Below are positions 9,245 to 18,243 of a stretch of 64,000 bases of DNA, piece by piece. The notes under the pieces were generated by a model. That model had not been told where the DNA came from. It worked only from the letters and a program-made list of their open reading frames with translations, and made no database searches. The position numbers and the translations under genes are program-made. Position 1 is the first letter of the stretch. Every line of letters begins with the position of its first letter. Source of the stretch: Streptomyces sparsogenes (GTDB taxonomy: Bacteria > Actinomycetota > Actinomycetes > Streptomycetales > Streptomycetaceae); contig NZ_MAXF01000126.1 of the NCBI RefSeq assembly GCF_001704635.1, forward strand, positions 27,922 to 91,921, read 5' to 3'.

Positions 9245-10627
9245 GTGAGCAACGAGCACCCGCACGAGCACCAGGTACTCAACCCGGCGACCGAAGAGGT
9301 CGTCGCCACCGTCCCCGCCGCCGGCCCCGCCGACGTCGACGCCGCCGTCACCCGGGCCGCCCGGGCCCAGGCCGGCTGGGCCGCCCTGGCACCCGGCGAC
9401 CGGGCGCGGCTGCTGCGCCGCTTCGCCGCCGCCGTCGACGACCACCTCGAGGAGCTGGCCCTCCTGGAGGTCCGCGAGGCCGGACACCCCCTCGGCAACG
9501 CCCGCTGGGAAGCGGGCAACGTCCGCGACCTGCTGGAGTACGCGGCCGGGGGAGTGGAGCGGCTCGGCGGCAGCCAGATCCCCGTCCCCGGCGGACTGAA
9601 CGTCACCTTCCAGGAGCCGCTCGGCGTCGTCGCCGTCATCGCGCCGTGGAACTTCCCCATGCCGATCGCCGCCTGGGGCACCGCCCCCGCCCTGGCGGCC
9701 GGCAACGCCGTCCTCCTCAAGCCCGCCGAGACCACCCCGCTCACCGCCCTCCGGCTGGCCGAACTCGCCCTGGAGGCCGGGCTCCCCGAGGACCTCTTCC
9801 AGGTGCTGCCCGGGGCCGGCCCGGTCGCGGGCGAGGCGCTGGTCGAGCACCCCGGCGTGGTCAAGGTGGTCTTCACCGGGTCCACGGCCGTCGGCAAGCG
9901 GATCATGGCCAAGTGCGCGGCGGGCGTGAAGCGCGTGACCCTCGAACTCGGCGGCAAGAGCCCCAACATCGTCTTCGCCGACGCCGACATCGAACTCGCC
10001 GCGCGCTCGGCCCCCGGCTCGTTCCTGGACAACACCGGCCAGGACTGCTGCGCCCGCAGCCGCATCCTGGTCCAGCGCGGCGTCTACGACCGGTTCATGG
10101 AGCTGCTGGAGCCGGCCGTGCGGTCCGTCGTGGTGGGCGACCCGGCCGAGCCGGACACCGCCATGGGCCCGCTGATCTCCGCCGCCCAGCGCGAGCGCGT
10201 GCGGTCCTACGTCACCGAGGACGCGCGCGTCGCGATCCGCGGCGAGGCCCCGGCGGGCAAGGGCTTCTGGTACCCGGCCACCGTCCTGGAGGGCGTCGGG
10301 CCCACCCACCGCGCCGCCGTGGAGGAGATCTTCGGCCCGGTCGCCGTCGTGCTGCCCTTCGAGGACGAGGCCGACGCCGTACGCCTGGCCAACGCCACCG
10401 AGTACGGCCTGTCCGGCTCCATCTGGACCCGCGACGTGGGCCGCGCGGTGCGCGTCTCGCGGGCCGTGGCCGCCGGGAACCTGTCCGTCAACTCGCACAG
10501 CAGCGTGCGCTACTGGACCCCGTTCGGGGGCTACAAGCAGTCCGGGCTCGGGCGGGAGCTGGGCCCCGGCGCGCTGGCCGCCTTCACCGAGACCAAGAAC
10601 GTCTTCATCAGCACCGAGGAGCAGTGA
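9245..10627 (+). CDS. NAD(P)-dependent aldehyde dehydrogenase
   Basis: A 460-aa aldehyde dehydrogenase, slightly short for the family. The general base Glu234 is in LELGGKSPN and the nucleophile Cys268 in NTGQDCCARSR; the cofactor segment IAPWNFPM and FTGSTAVGKRI are intact. The GTG at 9245 follows GAGGAACC. It lies 11 bp after the GlnA4-type synthetase, so a plausible role is oxidation of the aldehyde released from the gamma-glutamylated amine. The ORF is open far upstream in this frame only because of GC bias; homology starts at VLNPATEEVVATVP. Confidence 0.9.
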   Translation: MSNEHPHEHQVLNPATEEVVATVPAAGPADVDAAVTRAARAQAGWAALAPGDRARLLRRFAAAVDDHLEELALLEVREAGHPLGNARWEAGNVRDLLEYAAGGVERLGGSQIPVPGGLNVTFQEPLGVVAVIAPWNFPMPIAAWGTAPALAAGNAVLLKPAETTPLTALRLAELALEAGLPEDLFQVLPGAGPVAGEALVEHPGVVKVVFTGSTAVGKRIMAKCAAGVKRVTLELGGKSPNIVFADADIELAARSAPGSFLDNTGQDCCARSRILVQRGVYDRFMELLEPAVRSVVVGDPAEPDTAMGPLISAAQRERVRSYVTEDARVAIRGEAPAGKGFWYPATVLEGVGPTHRAAVEEIFGPVAVVLPFEDEADAVRLANATEYGLSGSIWTRDVGRAVRVSRAVAAGNLSVNSHSSVRYWTPFGGYKQSGLGRELGPGALAAFTETKNVFISTEEQ

Positions 10628-10628
10628 C

Positions 10629-11429
10629 ATGACCGAGACCCCCAACACCCCCGAGGCCCCGGTGTGCCGCCGCCTGGTGGGCCGTACCGCCGTCATCACC
10701 GGCGCGGGCAGCGGCATCGGCCTGGCCACCGCGCGCCGCCTGGCCGCCGAGGGCGCGCGGGTCGTGTGCGCCGACATCGACGAGAGCGCGGGCAAGGCCG
10801 CCGCCGACGAGGTCGGCGGGCTGTACGTCCGGGTGGACGTCACCGACCCCGAGCAGGTCGAGGCGCTGTTCAGGACCGCGTACGACACCTATGGCTCGGT
10901 CGACATCGCCTTCAACAACGCGGGCATCTCGCCGCCCGACGACGACTCGATCCTCATCACCGGGCTGGACGCCTGGAAGCGGGTCCAGGAGGTCAACCTC
11001 ACCTCCGTCTACCTGTGCTGCAAGGCCGCGCTCCCCTACATGCAGCGGCAGGGCAGGGGGTCGATCATCAACACGGCCTCCTTCGTGGCCGTCATGGGCG
11101 CCGCGACCTCGCAGATCAGCTACACGGCGTCCAAGGGCGGGGTGCTGGCCATGTCGCGCGAGCTGGGCGTGCAGTTCGCCCGCGAGGGCATCCGGGTCAA
11201 CGCGCTGTGCCCCGGGCCGGTCAACACCCCGCTGCTGAAGGAGCTGTTCGCCAAGGACCCCGAGCGCGCCGCCCGCCGCCTGGTGCACGTGCCGGTGGGG
11301 CGCTTCGCCGAGCCGGAGGAGATCGCGGCCGCGGTCGCCTTCCTCGCCAGCGACGACTCCTCCTTCGTCAACGCGGCGGAGTTCCTCGTGGACGGCGGTA
11401 TCGCGGGGGCGTACGTCACCCCGGTGTGA
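10629..11429 (+). CDS. Short-chain dehydrogenase/reductase
   Basis: A 266-aa classical SDR with the NAD(P)-binding TGAGSGIGLA, the structural NNAGIS motif and the catalytic YTASK (Tyr and Lys) preceded by the catalytic Ser region. The C-terminal FLVDGGIAGAYV is typical of 3-oxoacyl-ACP-reductase-like SDRs. Only one base separates its ATG from the aldehyde dehydrogenase stop, so it is translated from the same message. The substrate is unknown; the operon suggests an alcohol or carbonyl intermediate of amine catabolism. Confidence 0.9.
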   Translation: MTETPNTPEAPVCRRLVGRTAVITGAGSGIGLATARRLAAEGARVVCADIDESAGKAAADEVGGLYVRVDVTDPEQVEALFRTAYDTYGSVDIAFNNAGISPPDDDSILITGLDAWKRVQEVNLTSVYLCCKAALPYMQRQGRGSIINTASFVAVMGAATSQISYTASKGGVLAMSRELGVQFAREGIRVNALCPGPVNTPLLKELFAKDPERAARRLVHVPVGRFAEPEEIAAAVAFLASDDSSFVNAAEFLVDGGIAGAYVTPV

Positions 11430-11497
11430 CCGGGCGGGCGGGGGCCGGCCAGGCAGGGGCGGTGTACGGGGACGACGTGTGGTCATAAGGTGACGCC

Positions 11498-12499
11498 GTG
11501 AGCATGACGACACCCCCGGGCTGGTACCCGGACCCCGGCTACACCGGCCCCGGCCCCGCCCCTGAACGCTGGTGGGACGGGTTCGCCTGGACCGAGCACA
11601 CCCGTGAGGCCCCGGGGCCGACGAGCCAGACGTTCGGCCCGCCCGTCCCCGTCTACCCGCCGGGGGAGCCCGGCGGCCCGGCGGGGCGGGGCCGCGGCCC
11701 GAAGATCGCGGCGGCCGTCGTCGTGGCGGCCGTCGTGGCCGCCGCCATCGCGGGCGGCGTCGCGCTGCTGGGCGACGACGGCGGGTCCGGCGACGGCGGC
11801 GACCGGGCCAAGCCCCGGCCGACCGCCACCGCGCCCGCTCCGGACGGGGACGACGGCGGAAGCGGCGACGGGGGCGGCTTCGGCGGCGACGACGGCGCCT
11901 CGCCGACCGGCCCCTCCGAGACCCCCAGCGCCCCCGCGCCCACCGACGACCCGACCGTCGCCGAGGACGCCCTGAACGGCATCGGCCTGCCGGTCCCGGA
12001 CGGCTGGGAGGAGACCCGCAGCAGCTCGGGCGGCGCGGGCATCACCACCGAGGACCGCTACCCCTGCCCCAACGACCCGGGCAGCCAGTGCCTGCGCGGC
12101 GGTGTCTTCTCCATGCCGGCGTCGGGCTACAAGGCCAAGACCGCCAAGGGCATCGCCAAGGAGGACATCGAGCAGGCCGCCGAGAGCTCCTACGGCACCA
12201 ACCCGCAGAACAAGCGGGAGTCGTACGGCGGGATCACCTCGCACAAGCAGCTCAAGTCGGAGGCGGTCACCGTCGCCGGGCAGAAGGGCTACCTGGTGCG
12301 CTGGAAGGTGATCACGGAGAAGGGCCCGGACGGCTATGTCCAGACGGTGGCCTTCCCGTCCCCCCTCCTGCACGACACCATGGTCGTGGTGCGCTTCGGC
12401 TTCGACGTCAGCGACAAGGCGCCGACGCTGTCCGAGATGGACAAGATCGTGAAGGGGATCAAGGCGCTCGGCGACAACGGCGACGGCCAGTCCGTCTGA
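11498..12499 (+). CDS. DUF2510-domain membrane-anchored protein
   Basis: A 333-aa protein starting with the DUF2510 motif PPGWYPDPGYTGPGPAPERWWDGFAWTEH (a short Trp-rich module of unknown role common in actinomycetes; residues about 5-35). A transmembrane helix follows at about 67-90 (IAAAVVVAAVVAAAIAGGVALL), then a long Gly/Asp/Pro-rich linker and a C-terminal globular domain of about 170 residues with a Cys pair (RYPCPNDPGSQC). This predicts a protein with the Trp module inside and the C-terminal domain outside. GTG 11498 has AAGGTGA before it; ATG 11504 is an alternative. The gene is alone and convergent with the next one. Confidence 0.82.
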   Translation: MSMTTPPGWYPDPGYTGPGPAPERWWDGFAWTEHTREAPGPTSQTFGPPVPVYPPGEPGGPAGRGRGPKIAAAVVVAAVVAAAIAGGVALLGDDGGSGDGGDRAKPRPTATAPAPDGDDGGSGDGGGFGGDDGASPTGPSETPSAPAPTDDPTVAEDALNGIGLPVPDGWEETRSSSGGAGITTEDRYPCPNDPGSQCLRGGVFSMPASGYKAKTAKGIAKEDIEQAAESSYGTNPQNKRESYGGITSHKQLKSEAVTVAGQKGYLVRWKVITEKGPDGYVQTVAFPSPLLHDTMVVVRFGFDVSDKAPTLSEMDKIVKGIKALGDNGDGQSV

Positions 12500-12566
12500 G
12501 CCCGGCGGCCGCGCGTACCGTCCGGCCCGCGTTCGCGCTCATGGGGAGGGACTCACGGGTACGAGC

Positions 12567-13775
12567 TCACAGGTACGTGCGGCCCTCGCCCCGGTAGGTG
12601 GGCACCGAGTCCACCGCCCGGTCGCCGTCGACCAGATGCAGCACCTCGAAGCGCTCGCACAGCTCCCCGGCCTTGGCGTGCCGGAACCACACCTTGTCGC
12701 CGATCAGCAGGTCGTCCGCGGGCGAGCCCAGCAGCGGGGTCTGCACCTCGCCCGGGCCCTCCATCGGGTCGTAGGCCAGCCCCTGCGGCAGATACGGCAC
12801 CGGCAGCCGGTCCCGGCCCGCCGCGCCCGAGGCCGGATAGCCGCCGCCGAGCACCGTCACCACGCCCACGCCCGGCCGGCGCACCACCGGCTGGGCGAAG
12901 AGGGCCGCCGGGCGGCCGCGGAAGGACGTGTAGTGGTCGAACAGCCCCGGCTGGTAGAGCCCGGACCCGGCGGCGATCTCGGTCACCGCGTCCTCGGCGG
13001 CGGTGTGCTGCACGCTGCCCGTGCCGCCCCCGTTCACGAACTCCAGGTCCGCCACCGCCCGCACGGCCCGCACCGCCGCCGCCCGGCGCCCGGCCAGCTC
13101 CCGGCGCGCGGCGGACTGCATCAGCCGGATCGCGCGGGACCGCAGCGGCCGCCCGGCCACCGAGTCGCCCACGCCCGCCACATGGCCCTCGTAGCCCATC
13201 AGCCCGACCACGCGGAAGCCCGGGCGGCGCTGGACCGCCTCCGCCAGCTCCGCCAGCCGGGCCGGGTCGCGCAGCGGCGAGCGCAGCGCGCCGATCCGCA
13301 CCCGGCCGCCGAGCAGCCGCAGGGAGGTGTCCAACTCCAGACAGACCCGGACCTCTTCGGAGCCCGCGCGAACACTCTCGATCAGCTCGATCTGGCTCAT
13401 GTCGTCCACCATCACCGTCACGGCGGCCGCGAGCCCGGGATCGCCGGTCAGCGTCGCGAACCCCTCCCGGTCGGCGGACGGATAGGCGAGCAGGACGTCC
13501 TCGTACCCCTCGCGCGCCAGCCACAGCGACTCGGCGAGCGTGAAGCTCATGACCCCGGCGAAGCCCTCCTTGGCCAGCGCCCGGTCCAACAGCGCGCGGC
13601 ACCGCACCGACTTGCTCGCCACCCGGATCGGCTTGCCGTTCGCCCGCCGCACCAGGCCCCGGGCGTTGTCGTCGAAGGCCCGCAGATCGACGATCGCCAG
13701 CGGCGCCTCGAGATGGGCGGTGGCCCGGTCGTACCGGGCGCGGTCGGCGGAGAGGGCAGCGGGATGCGCGGACAT
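12567..13775 (-). CDS. PLP-dependent amino acid deaminase/aldolase (alanine racemase N-terminal fold)
   Basis: A 402-aa fold-type III PLP enzyme. The PLP lysine is in IRVASKSVRC near residue 58; FVNGGGTGSVQHTAAEDAVTEI and GSGLYQPGLFDHY provide the phosphate-binding and metal-site region typical of D-threonine aldolase/D-serine dehydratase-like proteins. The C-terminal beta domain ends PTYRGEGRTYL. ATG 13775 begins the homologous part; the frame continues open upstream into Arg/Pro-rich noise. Substrate is not predictable from sequence. It is a single gene, divergent from the next. Confidence 0.85.
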   Translation of the reverse strand: MSAHPAALSADRARYDRATAHLEAPLAIVDLRAFDDNARGLVRRANGKPIRVASKSVRCRALLDRALAKEGFAGVMSFTLAESLWLAREGYEDVLLAYPSADREGFATLTGDPGLAAAVTVMVDDMSQIELIESVRAGSEEVRVCLELDTSLRLLGGRVRIGALRSPLRDPARLAELAEAVQRRPGFRVVGLMGYEGHVAGVGDSVAGRPLRSRAIRLMQSAARRELAGRRAAAVRAVRAVADLEFVNGGGTGSVQHTAAEDAVTEIAAGSGLYQPGLFDHYTSFRGRPAALFAQPVVRRPGVGVVTVLGGGYPASGAAGRDRLPVPYLPQGLAYDPMEGPGEVQTPLLGSPADDLLIGDKVWFRHAKAGELCERFEVLHLVDGDRAVDSVPTYRGEGRTYL

Positions 13776-13987
13776 GGGCGAAGCTTGCCAGACGGCCGTT
13801 ACCACCGGGTAGAGGGCAGCCGGTGCGGATGGCGCCCGGCGACCCGTAAAGTGTCGCGCACACCACGACCGGCAGGTCAGCGGCGTGATGTCCGCATACC
13901 GTCCCGCCTGTCCGAAAGGCCGACGGGAGGGCGCGCGGCCGGGTGCGATCAGATGAACACGTCTTCCGAGGGTGCGAGGGGGTGCAG

Positions 13988-15154
13988 GTGAGCACCGAAG
14001 CGGAACAGACACACATCCCCCGCATCCCCCCGCCCCGCCCCGCCCACCCGCCGCACACCGCGCCCCCGCCGCGCCCCGCGGCGCCCCCGGGCGCCGCCGC
14101 CAAGGCCGCGCCGCCGATCGACCCGGACACCCCGATCCTGGGCGTGCCGCTGCGGACGCCGCGCGCGAATCCGGGCGCCGGCGCGGGCATATCGCGGGCG
14201 CGCCCCACCGGCCTCCCCCCGCGCTCCGCCACCGCGCCGCCCGCAGCCCCGCGCCCCGCCACCGCGCCGCCCGCAGCCCCGGCCCCGCGCGGCCCCCAGC
14301 CCGCCGGATTCGGCCCCTGGCGCCGCCCCGACCCGGCCCCGGCTTACGACCCGTACGACAGCACGGGCCCGCGAGACAGCACCGGCTCCCGGGGGACGGC
14401 CGGCCGGCGCGGCCCCGGCCGGGTCGCGGCCGCCGCCGCGTGCCTGGTCCTCGGCCTCGGACTGCTCGGCGGCGCGGCGGCCGGATCCTGGCTGACCGGC
14501 GACTCCGGCTCCCGCCCGGCGGCCGCGGACGGCTACGCACGGGCCCGCACCGCCTGGCACAGCGTCCCCGTCGACGACCTCTTCCCGCGCACCCTGCGCG
14601 GCCACGGCCCCGGCGGCGCCGACCGCACCTGGACCCGGATCGCGGTCGCCCCGGACAGCAGCTGCGGCGGCGCCTTCGACCCGCTGCTCGCCAAGGCCCT
14701 GTCCCCGGTGGGCTGCAAGCGACTGCTGCGTGCCACCTACACGGACGCGACCAGCACCAGCGTGACCACCGTCGGCCTGCTGGTGGCCAAGGCCGGGCCC
14801 GGGACCATGCGCGGGCTCAGCGAGCGGTTCGACTCCGAGGGGCTCGGCGAACGCGCCGACCTGATGCCCCGCCCGTACGCGGCGAAGGGCACCGCCGCCG
14901 CCGACTTCGGCGACGCCCAGCGCGCCAGCTGGCGGATCAAGGTCCTGACCGACGCCCCGGCCGTCGTGTACACCGTGACCGGCTTCGCCGACGGCCGGAA
15001 GGTCACCGCCCCGCAGCCGGCCGGCGAGGCCACCCGCCGCGGCGCCACGACGGCCCCGGCCCAGGCGGGCCTCGGCCACGACGCGCGCGGCATCGCCGAC
15101 GAGATCGAGCGCGCCTTCCACCGCGCCCTGGCCAAGACGGAGGCCCCGCGATGA
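13988..15154 (+). CDS. Proline-rich single-pass membrane protein, partner of mycosin-like protease
   Basis: A 388-aa protein of unknown family. The first 150 residues are a Pro/Ala/Arg-rich, low-complexity cytoplasmic region, then a hydrophobic helix at about 155-175 (VAAAAACLVLGLGLLGGAAAG), then an extracytoplasmic domain with two cysteines (SSCGGAF, SPVGCKRLL). GTG 13988 is preceded by AGGGGGT; the in-frame ATG at 13955-13957 upstream lacks such a signal. Its stop overlaps the start of the mycosin-like protease by ATGA, so the two are translationally coupled and probably act together at the membrane. Confidence 0.8.
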   Translation: MSTEAEQTHIPRIPPPRPAHPPHTAPPPRPAAPPGAAAKAAPPIDPDTPILGVPLRTPRANPGAGAGISRARPTGLPPRSATAPPAAPRPATAPPAAPAPRGPQPAGFGPWRRPDPAPAYDPYDSTGPRDSTGSRGTAGRRGPGRVAAAAACLVLGLGLLGGAAAGSWLTGDSGSRPAAADGYARARTAWHSVPVDDLFPRTLRGHGPGGADRTWTRIAVAPDSSCGGAFDPLLAKALSPVGCKRLLRATYTDATSTSVTTVGLLVAKAGPGTMRGLSERFDSEGLGERADLMPRPYAAKGTAAADFGDAQRASWRIKVLTDAPAVVYTVTGFADGRKVTAPQPAGEATRRGATTAPAQAGLGHDARGIADEIERAFHRALAKTEAPR

Positions 15155-16380
15155 CCCGGTGCCGGCGGCTGTGGCGCACCCTGGGGGCCGGTCTCGCCGC
15201 GGCGGGGCTGGCCCTGCTGCCCGCCGTACCCGCCCAGGCGGACGGCATACAGGCGCAGGAGTGGGCGCTGGACGCCATCCACGCCCCGACCGCCTGGCGG
15301 ACGACCAAGGGCGCGGGCGTCACGGTCGCCGTGCTCGACACGGGGGTGGACGACCGGCACCCCGACCTCGCGGGCCAGGTGCTCCCGGGCAAGGACCTGA
15401 TCGGCTTCGGCGCCGGGCGCGGCGACGCCGCCTGGGCCGGACACGGCACCGCGATGGCCGGGATCATCGCGGGCCACGGCCACGGCGCCGCCGGCGGCGA
15501 CGGGGTGGTGGGCGTGGCCCCCGAGGCCAGGATCCTGCCGGTGCGGGTGATCCTCGAAGAGGACGACCCGGCTCGCAAGAAGGCCCGCAAGGAACGCGGC
15601 GGCGCGCTGGCGAACGGCATCCGCTGGGCGGCCGACCACGGCGCCGACGTGATCAACATGTCGCTGGGCGACGACAGCGAGTCCGCGCACCCCGAGCCCG
15701 CCGAGGACGCCGCCGTGCAGTACGCGCTGCGCAAGGGCGTGGTCGTGGTGGCCTCGGCGGGCAACGGCGGCAAGGAAGGCGACCGGGCCTCCTACCCGGC
15801 CGCCTACCCCGGGGTGATCGCCGTGACCGCCGTGGACCGCTACGGCTCACGCGCCTCCTTCTCCACTCGCCGCTGGTACGCCACGGTCTGCGCGCCCGGC
15901 GTCGATGTCGTCATCGCCGACCCCGACCGGCGCTACTACGCGGGCTGGGGGACCAGCGCCGCCGCCGCGTTCGTCTCGGGGGCGGCCGCGCTCGTCCGCG
16001 CCGCCCACCCCGAGCTGAGCCCCCTCCAGATCCGGCAGCTGCTCACCGAGACCGCCCAGGACCGCCCGAAGGGCGGCCGCAGCGACGAGCTCGGCGCGGG
16101 CCTGGTGGACCCGGCGGCGGCGATCAAGGCGGGGGAGAAGCTGAAGCCCCGGGCGCAGCGGCCCGCCGTGGGCGCCTCCCCGCAGCGCTACTTCGGCCCG
16201 GGCCCGCAGCGCGCCTCCGCGGCCGGCGGCGACGACGGCGGCCCGAACCGCCTGGCCCTCACCGCCGCCTTCGCCGGCGCCGGCCTGCTGGCCGCCGCGG
16301 TGACGCTGTGGCGCGGCGCGGGGCCGCTCCGCGCGCCGGCGTTCCTCCGGCCCCGGCGCGGCCGCCCGTTCGGCGACTGA
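15151..16380 (+). CDS. Mycosin-like S8 serine protease, membrane-anchored
   Basis: A 409-aa subtilisin-type protease. Signal peptide residues 1-30 end at AQA-DGIQA; the catalytic triad is in VAVLDTGVDDRHPD (Asp), GHGTAMAGIIAG (His) and GTSAAAAFVSGAAA (Ser). A C-terminal transmembrane helix (LALTAAFAGAGLLAAAVTLW) and basic tail follow, the layout of type VII secretion mycosins. Mycosins act at the outer face of the membrane near ESX systems, but no ESX core genes lie in this window, so that link is inference. ATG 15151 overlaps the previous stop. Confidence 0.9.
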   Translation: MTRCRRLWRTLGAGLAAAGLALLPAVPAQADGIQAQEWALDAIHAPTAWRTTKGAGVTVAVLDTGVDDRHPDLAGQVLPGKDLIGFGAGRGDAAWAGHGTAMAGIIAGHGHGAAGGDGVVGVAPEARILPVRVILEEDDPARKKARKERGGALANGIRWAADHGADVINMSLGDDSESAHPEPAEDAAVQYALRKGVVVVASAGNGGKEGDRASYPAAYPGVIAVTAVDRYGSRASFSTRRWYATVCAPGVDVVIADPDRRYYAGWGTSAAAAFVSGAAALVRAAHPELSPLQIRQLLTETAQDRPKGGRSDELGAGLVDPAAAIKAGEKLKPRAQRPAVGASPQRYFGPGPQRASAAGGDDGGPNRLALTAAFAGAGLLAAAVTLWRGAGPLRAPAFLRPRRGRPFGD

Positions 16381-16393
16381 CCCGAGCCCCAAG

Positions 16394-16483
16394 AAGCGCC
16401 CGGGCCTCAGGAAGTGCCCGCGCCTCAGGAACTGCCCGGGCATCAGGAGGTGCCCGGGCCTCAAGAACTGCCCGCGCCTCAGG
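16394..16483. repeat. 18-bp tandem repeat, five copies
   Basis: Five head-to-tail 18-bp units, consensus AAnTGCCCGnGCCTCAGG, with 1-4 differences each. They fill the gap between the protease gene and the convergent beta-lactamase-like gene and run into the latter's stop. The repeated GCCCGGGC centres could form stems and help termination on both strands. Confidence 0.85.
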
Positions 16484-17303
16484 AAAGGGCGACCCCTAGG
16501 GCGGCGCGTGCGGCGCGCTCCACCAGCGCGACGCCGCTGTCCTTGTCCGGGTGGCCATCGGAGAGCACGGCCACGAGGTACGTGCGCCCCTTCGCCGTGA
16601 CCTGGCCGATGCTGTTGACGTCCCACAGGCCGGTGGCGGTGCGCGGCAGCCAGCCGTTCTTGAGCCGGGTGAGCGCCGGGTCGTCGGCGGCGGCCGAGAC
16701 GCCCCACGCCTGCTCCGGCACCACCTGCCCCATGAGCCGCCGTATGTACGCCCGCGACCGTTCGCCGAGCGTCGCCTCGCCGCCCGCCTGCCCCTCGGTG
16801 AAGACATGTGGTCCCTCGGTGAAGACCTGACGCAGCAACGTGAGCTGATCGGCGGCGGTGGTCCGGGTGAGCCCCCATCTCCCCGAGGCGTCGCCGTACG
16901 TGTCCGTCAGCCCGAGCCGCTCGTTCGCGGCGTGGAGACCCTCCGCGCCGCCGATCTCCCGCCACAGCGTGGTCGCGGCGTCGTTGTCGCTCCGCTCGAT
17001 CATCACCGCGGCGTGCGAGCGCTCCTGGGCGGTGAGCTCCCGCCCGGCGTCCTGCGCCCGCAGCAGCAGCGCGGCGAGGATGTCCACCTTGACGATGCTC
17101 GCGGTGTCGTACGCGTCGGCGCCGCACACCGCGCGCGCCGCGGAGCCGGTGTCGAGGACCGCGACCGAGAACCGGGCGTCGGTGCCGTCCGCGAGGGCGC
17201 TCAGCGCGTCGGCCAGCGCCGCGTCCAGCGCGGCGGCCGACGGTGCCTCCGACGCCGGCCCCGCTCCCGTTGGCGCGTCGTCCCTCCTGCTCACCCGTTC
17301 CAT
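16479..17303 (-). CDS. Class A beta-lactamase-like serine hydrolase, no signal peptide
   Basis: A 274-aa penicillin-recognising serine hydrolase. It has the S-x-x-K tetrad (SIVK) with the nucleophile Ser, the SDN loop (ERSDNDAATTLW), and KNG (LKNGWLP) in place of the usual KTG. The N-terminus (MERVSRRDDAPTGAGP) is not a signal peptide, unlike true secreted class A enzymes. This type in Streptomyces is usually called a serine hydrolase or class A beta-lactamase-related protein, and resistance should not be assumed. ATG 17303 lies in front of a GGAG run. It is divergent from the SseB-like gene with a 61-bp gap. Confidence 0.85.
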   Translation of the reverse strand: MERVSRRDDAPTGAGPASEAPSAAALDAALADALSALADGTDARFSVAVLDTGSAARAVCGADAYDTASIVKVDILAALLLRAQDAGRELTAQERSHAAVMIERSDNDAATTLWREIGGAEGLHAANERLGLTDTYGDASGRWGLTRTTAADQLTLLRQVFTEGPHVFTEGQAGGEATLGERSRAYIRRLMGQVVPEQAWGVSAAADDPALTRLKNGWLPRTATGLWDVNSIGQVTAKGRTYLVAVLSDGHPDKDSGVALVERAARAALGVALS

Positions 17304-17364
17304 GCCGCTCCCTCCCGGGCCCCCGCCGCAGTTGTCTCCTCCCCGCCACCGATACCCTCGTCGG

Positions 17365-18099
17365 GTGGCGCTCAAGAACATCCCCGACCCCGGCTTCTCC
17401 GGCGACGACGGCTCAGCCGACCCCCGCCTGACCGCGGCGCTCGCCGCCTGGGCCGACGACCCCGCGACCGAGCCCGAGGTGCTCGGCGCGCTCAGCGGAG
17501 CACGGCTGCTGGTGCCGGTGGTCGCGCTCCTCGGCGAGGTCGAGGAGGGCCCCGGGGGACTGCGCCGGGAGAAGACCAGCGACATGGCGGTGCCCACGCT
17601 GCAGGCCCCCGACGGCCGGCGCGCCCTGCCCGCCTTCACCTCCCTGGAGACCCTGGCCCGCTGGCGCCCGGACGCCCGGCCGGTGGCCGTACCGCTGCGC
17701 CAGGCGCTCGAGGCCGCCGCGCACGAGAAGGCGGACACCGTGGTGCTCGACCTGGCCGGGCCGGTGCCGTACCAGCTGACCGGGCCGGCCCTGCTCGCCC
17801 TCGCCGAGGGCCGGACCAGCGCCGACCCGCTCGCCGACCCGGCGGTCGCCACGGCGCTGCGCACCGTGCTGGCCGCCGAGCCCGGGGTGCTCCGCGCCCA
17901 TCTGACGCCCGCCGCGGACGCGGACGGGATGCTGGCGCTCACCCTGGAATCCGGCGCCCCCGCGCCCGAGACCGTGCGGCGGGTCGCCGAGGCCCTGGCC
18001 GCCGACGAGACGCTGCGGGCCCGGCTGGTGCGCGGTCTCGACCTGGCGCTGCTGCCGCCCGGGACGCCGGTGCCCGGGGAGCCGCTCTTCAGCCGCTGA
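17365..18099 (+). CDS. SseB-family protein
   Basis: A 244-aa protein with the SseB N-terminal domain fold: LTAALAAWADDPATEPEVLGAL, then ARLLVPVVALLGE and LPAFTSLETLARW, a pattern found in many actinomycete proteins of unknown biochemical role. No signal peptide or membrane segment is present. GTG 17365 opens the conserved ALKNIPDPGFSGDDG start. The gene is divergent from the beta-lactamase-like gene and appears monocistronic. Confidence 0.82.
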   Translation: MALKNIPDPGFSGDDGSADPRLTAALAAWADDPATEPEVLGALSGARLLVPVVALLGEVEEGPGGLRREKTSDMAVPTLQAPDGRRALPAFTSLETLARWRPDARPVAVPLRQALEAAAHEKADTVVLDLAGPVPYQLTGPALLALAEGRTSADPLADPAVATALRTVLAAEPGVLRAHLTPAADADGMLALTLESGAPAPETVRRVAEALAADETLRARLVRGLDLALLPPGTPVPGEPLFSR

Positions 18100-18243
18100 G
18101 CGTCCGGGGACCCTGAGCCCGCGCGAGCCGCCGGGCCCGCGTTTCCCCGATCTTCTGTGCGATCTCCGACAGGCGAAATCTCCCCATTCGTCCCACAATG
18201 CTAGGACGACAACTGGCGATCGATCCGATCGAGGAGAGCGCCA

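Noticed and set aside
16394..16483. CRISPR-like array
   Set aside because: Units are contiguous 18-bp tandem copies without spacers and no cas genes are present.
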